Assembly: GCF_900104095.1 (NCBI RefSeq)
Contig: NZ_FNJO01000008.1
Span: 1-64,000, forward strand
DNA length: 64,000 bases
DNA from: Ralstonia sp. 25mfcol4.1
GTDB lineage: Bacteria > Pseudomonadota > Gammaproteobacteria > Burkholderiales > Burkholderiaceae
Direction: 5' to 3'
Shown: positions 58,973 to 64,000 of the stretch, piece by piece
How the letters are laid out: every line of letters starts with the position of its first letter
Numbering within the stretch: the first letter of the stretch is position 1
Notes under the pieces: model-generated
Database searches by the model: none
What the model saw: the letters and a program-made list of their open reading frames with translations, nothing else
Told to the model about the DNA's origin: nothing
Translations under genes and position numbers: made by a program

Positions 58973-60280
58973 ATGAGCGACCGCGCCGGAATTCCTTCCA
59001 CAAGGTCGGAGACGTCCGGCGCCCCGCCTGCCGACGCGGGCCAGGGTGCCGCACGCGGCGACCGCGACCTGCGCCGCATGCGCACGATCGCCACCGGCAT
59101 CCTGGTGGCGATGCTCGCGCTGCTGGTGGCCAGCGTGCTGGGCCAGCCCCACTATCCGTGGCTGGCCTGGGTACGTGCCTTTGCCGAAGCCGGCACGGTG
59201 GGCGCCGTGGCCGACTGGTACGCCGTGGTGGCCCTGTTCCGCCATCCGTTCGGCCTGCCCGTACCCCATACGGCGGTGATTCCGCGCAACCAGCAACGCA
59301 TTGCCGAAAGCCTGGGCATCTTCGTGGAGCGCAATTTCCTGGCGCCCGAAGTCATCGTCGGCCGGCTGCGCTCGCACAACACCGCGCAGGCAGCGGCCAC
59401 CTGGCTGGCGACGCCCGGCAATAGCCGCGCGCTGGCCGATCAGGCCGTGGACGCGCTGCCCGCGTTGCTGCGCGTGTTCGACGATGACGAGGTGGCCCGC
59501 CTGATCCAGCGTGGCGCACTGCCCGGCCTGCGTACGCTCGATGTCTCGGGCATCGCCGGCCACCTGCTGCAGATCCTGACCGACACCCAGCGGCACCAGC
59601 CGCTGCTGGCGCGTGCGCTGACGGCGCTGGAGGCGTGGCTCGCCGACAACGCCGGGCTGCTGCAGGCCAAGTTCAGCGAGGCGTCGCGCTACACGCCGGT
59701 GCGGCTCGATGCCTACATCGTCAACAAGTTCATGGAAGGCGTGATCGCGCTGCTGCATGAGGTGCGGACCGAGCCGGACCATCCGCTGCGCCAGCAATTC
59801 GATGAAGCCGTGCAGGCGATGATCGACAGGCTGCGCACGTCGAACCGCTACCGGCGCATCGGCCGGCTATGGATGCGCGATTTCCTGCGCCACCTGGAGC
59901 GCGAGAACAGCTACCGCGCGTTTTGGCAACGGCTGCGCGACTGGATCATCGCCGACGCCGTGCGCCAGGATTCGCTGGCGCGCGCCATGCTGGCCGATCT
60001 GCTGGTCTCGCTCGGGGCCAGCGTGCGCGAGGACGCGGCGTTGCAGGCCAGGTTGAACGCCTGGTGGCTGCACTGCGTTCAGCTTACCGTGAGCCGTTAC
60101 CGGCATCTGGTGCCGATGCTCATCACGGAGGTGGTCAAGGGTTGGGACGCCGCCGAGATCAGCCGCAAGATCGAGTCCGAAATCGGCAGCGACCTGCAGT
60201 ACATCCGCATCAATGGCACCTTCGTCGGCGGCATGGTTGGCGTACTGCTGCACGCGGCCATGTTGCTGGTCTCCGGCTGA
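58973..60280 (+). CDS. DUF445 (YjiN-like) membrane protein
   Basis: The 435-residue protein has an N-terminal membrane segment (ILVAMLALLVASVLG), the DUF445 signature FAEAGTVGAVADWYAVVALFRHPFGLPVPHTAVIP, a long helical region and a C-terminal segment TFVGGMVGVLLHAAMLLVS. Function of the family is unknown. ATG lies 8 bases after the depolymerase stop, so it is probably transcribed with the PHA genes, though no functional link is apparent. Confidence 0.88.
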   Translation: MSDRAGIPSTRSETSGAPPADAGQGAARGDRDLRRMRTIATGILVAMLALLVASVLGQPHYPWLAWVRAFAEAGTVGAVADWYAVVALFRHPFGLPVPHTAVIPRNQQRIAESLGIFVERNFLAPEVIVGRLRSHNTAQAAATWLATPGNSRALADQAVDALPALLRVFDDDEVARLIQRGALPGLRTLDVSGIAGHLLQILTDTQRHQPLLARALTALEAWLADNAGLLQAKFSEASRYTPVRLDAYIVNKFMEGVIALLHEVRTEPDHPLRQQFDEAVQAMIDRLRTSNRYRRIGRLWMRDFLRHLERENSYRAFWQRLRDWIIADAVRQDSLARAMLADLLVSLGASVREDAALQARLNAWWLHCVQLTVSRYRHLVPMLITEVVKGWDAAEISRKIESEIGSDLQYIRINGTFVGGMVGVLLHAAMLLVSG

Positions 60281-60370
60281 TCCATGCCGGGCCGCCGGCA
60301 CGCTGGGGCTGTTGCGGCGCGTCATGACGGGCGGGGCTGCCGGCATACGGGAAAGCCCCATACCGCATAT

Positions 60371-60381
60371 TGGTAATACCA
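60371..60381. promoter_or_regulatory. GntR/FadR-type operator (TGGTAATACCA)
   Basis: A perfect 11-base palindrome TGGTAATACCA lies 120 bases before the dehydratase start. It fits the TGGTNNNACCA consensus of FCD-domain regulators exactly. The cognate regulator is not adjacent within the window. Confidence 0.65.
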
Positions 60382-60500
60382 CTTTACCTGTCCGATACCC
60401 TGACCTAGACTCGGTTCAACTCGGCATGCGTGCGGCGCGGGATTGGGTCGCGGCATCCGGATCTGCACCCCCTACAAGAAGCAGAACGCAGGAGACCCGA

Positions 60501-62237
60501 GTGAACGACGACAATCCACCGGGGCCGCCCAAAAGGCGCAGCCAGGCATGGTTCGGACGACTGGATCGCGATGGTTTCATCTATCGGTCCTGGCTGAAGA
60601 ACCGCGGCATTCCCCATGACCAGTTCGATGGCCGGCCGGTCATCGGCATCTGCAATACCTATTCCGAACTCACGCCCTGCAACTCGCATTTCCGGACGCT
60701 GGCCGACCAGGTCAAGACGGGGGTGTGGGAAGCCGGCGGCTTTCCGCTCGAATTCCCCGTGATGTCGCTGGGGGAAACCATGCTGCGCCCTACCGCCATG
60801 CTGTTCCGCAACCTGGCCAGCATGGACGTGGAGGAGTCGATCCGCGGCAATCCCATTGACGGCGTGGTGCTGCTGATGGGCTGCGACAAGACCACCCCGG
60901 CGCTGATGATGGGCGCGGCGTCGGTCGACCTGCCCACCATCGGCATTTCGGGCGGCCCGATGCTCAGCGGCAAGTTTCGCGGCCAGGAACTTGGTTCGGG
61001 CACCGACGTCTGGAAGATGTCAGAGGAAGTGCGCGCGGGGCACATGTCGCAGGAGGATTTCTTCGAGGCCGAAGGCTGCATGCACCGGTCTCACGGCCAC
61101 TGCATGACGATGGGCACGGCATCCACGATGGCCTGCATGGTCGAATCGCTGGGCATGGCCCTGCCGGGCAACGCGGCGATTCCGGCCGTGGACGGGCGCC
61201 GCAACATCCTGGCGCGCGCCTCGGGCCGGCGCATCGTGCAGATGGTCAAGGACAACCTGGTCATGTCGAAGGTACTGACGCGCCAGGCCTTCGAGAATGC
61301 CATCAAGGTCAACGCCGCCATTGGCGGGTCCACCAACGCGGTGATCCATCTGCTGGCCATTGCCGGGCGCATCGGCGTGAAGCTGAACCTGGACGACTGG
61401 GACGCGCTGGGCCACGCCCTGCCCTGCCTGGTCGACCTGCAGCCATCCGGCCGGCATCTGATGGAAGACTTCTACTACGCCGGCGGCCTGCCGGCCGTGA
61501 TCCGGGAACTGGGCCCGGTGCTGAACCGCGACGCGCTGACCGTCAACGGCAACACGCTCTGGGACAACTGCAAGGACGCGCCGAACTGGAACCGCGAGGT
61601 CATCCACGCCTTCGATGCCCCGTTCAAGCCTCACGCCGGCATTGCGGTGCTGCGCGGCAACCTGAGCCCGGACGGCGCGGTCATCAAGCCGTCGGCGGCC
61701 ACGCCGGCATTGCTCAAGCACACGGGCCGCGCGGTGGTGTTCGAGGACAGCGAGGACATGCACCGCCGGCTCGACGACGAATCGCTGGACGTCGACGAAC
61801 ACTGCGTGCTGGTGCTGAAGAACTGCGGCCCGCGCGGATATCCGGGCATGGCCGAGGCCGGCAACATGCCGCTGCCGCCCAAGGTATTGCGCCGCGGCAT
61901 TACCGACATGGTGCGGATCTCGGACGCCCGCATGAGCGGCACCGCCTATGGCACCGTGGTGCTCCACGTCACGCCCGAGGCGGCCGCCGGCGGTCCGCTG
62001 GCGCTGGTGCAGAACGGCGACATGGTGGAACTGGACGTGGAAGCCCGCAAGCTGCACCTGCATGTATCGGACGAGGAACTGGCAAGACGGCGCGCGGCCT
62101 GGCAGCCGCCCGCGCCGCCGATGGAGCGCGGCTGGACACGGCTGTACTTCGAGCACGTGCAACAAGCCAATCTGGGCGCCGACATGGACTTCCTGGTCGG
62201 CAAGAGCGGCGCGGCCGTGCCGAAAGACAACCACTGA
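60501..62237 (+). CDS. L-arabonate dehydratase-like IlvD/Edd enzyme
   Basis: The 578-residue enzyme removes water from a sugar acid to give a 2-keto-3-deoxy acid. Cys60, Cys128 and Cys201 ([20 protein letters not shown]) bind the [2Fe-2S] cluster and are offset by one from the cluster ligands of Rhizobium L-arabonate dehydratase. Lys130 follows the second Cys, and [12 protein letters not shown] holds the catalytic Ser. The overall length also fits that subgroup rather than IlvD. GTG 60501 follows GCAGGAGACCCGA. It heads an operon with an ABC transporter, suggesting uptake and breakdown of a pentose or its acid. Confidence 0.88.
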   Translation: MNDDNPPGPPKRRSQAWFGRLDRDGFIYRSWLKNRGIPHDQFDGRPVIGICNTYSELTPCNSHFRTLADQVKTGVWEAGGFPLEFPVMSLGETMLRPTAMLFRNLASMDVEESIRGNPIDGVVLLMGCDKTTPALMMGAASVDLPTIGISGGPMLSGKFRGQELGSGTDVWKMSEEVRAGHMSQEDFFEAEGCMHRSHGHCMTMGTASTMACMVESLGMALPGNAAIPAVDGRRNILARASGRRIVQMVKDNLVMSKVLTRQAFENAIKVNAAIGGSTNAVIHLLAIAGRIGVKLNLDDWDALGHALPCLVDLQPSGRHLMEDFYYAGGLPAVIRELGPVLNRDALTVNGNTLWDNCKDAPNWNREVIHAFDAPFKPHAGIAVLRGNLSPDGAVIKPSAATPALLKHTGRAVVFEDSEDMHRRLDDESLDVDEHCVLVLKNCGPRGYPGMAEAGNMPLPPKVLRRGITDMVRISDARMSGTAYGTVVLHVTPEAAAGGPLALVQNGDMVELDVEARKLHLHVSDEELARRRAAWQPPAPPMERGWTRLYFEHVQQANLGADMDFLVGKSGAAVPKDNH

Positions 62238-62301
62238 CGCACCACCCCGGGCGCGGCTGCCCCGAGAGGGCGGCGCGGCGCCGGACAAGGAGACGCAACG
62301 C

Positions 62302-63402
62302 ATGGCATCGGTTCAGATCCGCGATGTGCAGAAGTCCTTCGGCGGGACGCAGGTCATACGGGGCGTCAGCATCGACATCCCCGATGGCGAATTCACGGTG
62401 CTGGTGGGGCCGTCCGGCTGCGGCAAGTCCACGCTGCTGCGCATGCTGGCCGGCCTGGAGGAAATCTCCGGCGGCGAGATTGCCATCGGGGACCGCGTGG
62501 TGAACCGTCTGCCGCCCAAGGAGCGCGACATCGCCATGGTGTTCCAGAATTACGCGCTCTACCCGCACATGTCGGTCTACGACAACATGGCGTTCTCGCT
62601 GAAGCTGGCGGGCGTGGCCAGGCAGACCATCAAGGACAAGGTGGACAAGGCGTCGGGCATCCTGGGCCTTGGCCAGCTGCTGGACCGCTACCCGCGCCAG
62701 CTGTCCGGCGGCCAGCGGCAGCGCGTGGCCATGGGGCGCGCCATCGTGCGCGATCCGCAGGTGTTCCTGTTCGATGAGCCGCTGTCCAACCTCGATGCCA
62801 AGCTGCGCGTGCAGATGCGCGCCGAGATCAAGGAACTGCACCAGCGGCTGCGCACCACATCGGTCTACGTCACGCACGACCAGATCGAGGCCATGACCAT
62901 GGCCGACCAGATCGTGGTGATGCGCGATGGCCGCGTGGAGCAGCGCGGGCGCCCGCTGGCGCTCTACGACCATCCCGACAACCTGTTCGTGGCCGGCTTC
63001 ATCGGATCGCCGGCAATGAACTTCGTGCCGGGCGTGCTGCGCCGCCAGAACGGCGCGGCGCGGGTGGAATTTCCGGACGGCACGCTGCTGCCCGCCCCCG
63101 CGCGCCTGCAGGACGGCGCCGGCGCCGACGGCCAGCGCGTGATCTACGGCGTGCGGCCCGAACACCTGGCCTACGGCGCGCCGGGCCAGGGCTTTCCGAC
63201 CACGGTCTCGGTGGTGGAGCCGACCGGCGCCAATACCGAGGTGTACTCGCGTTTCGGTAAAACCGATTTCATTTCGGTGTTCCGCGAACGCCACGACTTT
63301 GCTGCTGGCCAGGCGCTGCACCTGGTGCCCGACCATCACCACACGCACCTGTTCGACGCCGAATCGGGCCAGGCGCTGCCCCGCCAGGCCGCACGGCAAT
63401 AA
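62302..63402 (+). CDS. Sugar ABC transporter ATPase (MalK/UgpC class)
   Basis: The 366-residue ATPase has Walker [10 protein letters not shown] (residues 36-44), Q-loop [14 protein letters not shown], signature [15 protein letters not shown], Walker [16 protein letters not shown] and switch His YVTHDQ. A C-terminal MalK-type regulatory domain follows ([21 protein letters not shown]). It would energise a CUT1-type carbohydrate importer. AAGGAGACGCAACGC precedes ATG. The permease genes should lie beyond the window. Confidence 0.93.
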   Translation: MASVQIRDVQKSFGGTQVIRGVSIDIPDGEFTVLVGPSGCGKSTLLRMLAGLEEISGGEIAIGDRVVNRLPPKERDIAMVFQNYALYPHMSVYDNMAFSLKLAGVARQTIKDKVDKASGILGLGQLLDRYPRQLSGGQRQRVAMGRAIVRDPQVFLFDEPLSNLDAKLRVQMRAEIKELHQRLRTTSVYVTHDQIEAMTMADQIVVMRDGRVEQRGRPLALYDHPDNLFVAGFIGSPAMNFVPGVLRRQNGAARVEFPDGTLLPAPARLQDGAGADGQRVIYGVRPEHLAYGAPGQGFPTTVSVVEPTGANTEVYSRFGKTDFISVFRERHDFAAGQALHLVPDHHHTHLFDAESGQALPRQAARQ

Positions 63403-63436
63403 CCACCCTTGGCATGACCATGGAGGAGACACAGCA

Positions 63437-64000
63437 ATGAGCCATTCCGGAAACTTCACAAGACGCGATTTCCTGGTATCGACGGCGGCCGTGGCTGCCA
63501 CCACGGCACTGGGCACCACCCATGCCTACGCGGCCACCCAGCTGCAGTACAAGCCGGAGGCCGGCGCCAAGCTGCGGGTGCTGCGCTGGAAGCGTTTCGT
63601 GCAGGGCGATGAAGACCTGTGGAACGCCAACGCGAAGAAGTTCAGCGAGCTGACCGGGGTGGAAGTACGCATCGACAACGAGGGCTGGGAAGACGTGCGG
63701 CCCAAGGCGGCCGTGGCGGCCAGCGTGGGGACGGGGCCGGACATCGTGCTGGGCTGGTTCGACGATCCGCAGCAGTACCCCGACAAGCTCGTCGATGTGA
63801 CCGACGTGGCTACCTACCTGGGCAACAAGCATGGCGGCTGGTACGACGTCTGCAAGAAATACGGCATGCACAACGGCAAATGGATCGCGGTGCCGCTGGG
63901 CGTGGTGGGCAATGCGCTGGTCTACCGCGAAAGCCACGTCAAGGCCGCCGGCTTCGACAGCATCCCCAAGGACACGGCGGGCTTCCTGAAGCTGTGCCAG
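63437..64000 (+). CDS. Sugar ABC transporter substrate-binding protein, N-terminal part (cut by window end)
   Basis: The visible 188 residues begin MSHSGNFTRRDFLVSTAAVA, a twin-arginine signal with predicted cleavage after THAYA, so export is by the Tat system. The mature part starts the type I solute-binding fold of the CUT1 family: LRVLRWKRF, FSELTGVEVRIDNEGWEDVRPK, GTGPDIVLGWFDDP and MHNGKWIAVPLGVVGNALVYR. It lies 34 bases after the ATPase gene behind a GGAGGAGA site. The substrate is probably a pentose, polyol or sugar acid given the dehydratase upstream. Confidence 0.92.
   Translation, partial: MSHSGNFTRRDFLVSTAAVAATTALGTTHAYAATQLQYKPEAGAKLRVLRWKRFVQGDEDLWNANAKKFSELTGVEVRIDNEGWEDVRPKAAVAASVGTGPDIVLGWFDDPQQYPDKLVDVTDVATYLGNKHGGWYDVCKKYGMHNGKWIAVPLGVVGNALVYRESHVKAAGFDSIPKDTAGFLKLCQ

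Noticed and set aside
61969-63519. Minus-strand frame opposite the sugar ABC ATPase
   Set aside because: The plus strand carries all ABC motifs; the antisense frame is His/Gln/Arg-rich without features.

Overview
The window is a high-GC chromosomal segment from a beta-proteobacterium of the Cupriavidus/Ralstonia type. The evidence is the strong G/C preference at third codon positions, an assimilatory NADP-type glutamate dehydrogenase, a DmpR-regulated phenol hydroxylase operon, polyhydroxyalkanoate (PHA) genes and a Ralstonia-like filamentous prophage integrated at a dif site. Species is not determinable from the sequence alone.

Layout. 1-431: right end of an IS5-type element that has landed in the signal-peptide region of a lipoprotein hydrolase gene (to 2012). 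2300-16.6 kb: general chromosomal genes: PhoD-like phosphatase, a lipoprotein, gdhA, a J-domain protein, an AaeB/FUSC-type efflux protein beside a LysR regulator, a YihY/BrkB membrane protein and a four-gene MacAB/DevBCA-like ABC export operon. 16.6-18.8 kb: FAD-linked 2-hydroxyacid oxidase with its FadR-type regulator. 18.9-26.5 kb: aromatic catabolism, with a DmpR/MopR-type sensor divergent from dmpKLMNOP and catA. Paired upstream activator sites and a -24/-12 promoter lie between them, so phenol should be converted to catechol and then to cis,cis-muconate by ortho cleavage.

26.5-44.1 kb: mixed accessory genes: AhpD-like protein, AAA ATPase, VOC protein, class C beta-lactamase, cupin, NTF2-like protein, GMC oxidoreductase, GNAT, UspA, a carotenoid-oxygenase/YciB-like/TetR cluster, katG with an OxyR-like site, a YbaK-like deacylase and envelope proteins. 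44432-50450: a compact, apparently complete Inoviridae prophage of about 6 kb (divergent regulator, ssDNA-binding protein, Rep, coat proteins, adsorption protein, Zot, a hairpin-rich intergenic region and a terminator). It is flanked by a 10-bp direct repeat; the right copy is a near-canonical dif. All seven FtsK-guiding GGGNAGGG octamers I noticed point toward this dif from both sides, which suggests the window spans a replicon terminus.

50.6-59.0 kb: a LuxR/MalT-type (LAL) regulator followed by acyl-CoA ligase, MaoC hydratase, a class II-type PHA synthase, a phasin and an mcl-type PHA depolymerase. This looks like a medium-chain-length PHA cassette in a lineage better known for short-chain PHB. 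59.0-64.0 kb: a DUF445 membrane protein, then a sugar-acid operon: an L-arabonate-dehydratase-like IlvD/Edd enzyme, a MalK/UgpC-like ATPase and a Tat-exported substrate-binding protein cut by the window edge, behind a perfect TGGTAATACCA GntR-type operator.

A recurring oddity is short tandem repeats (8-10 bp units) placed directly upstream of strong Shine-Dalgarno sequences in at least four untranslated leaders.
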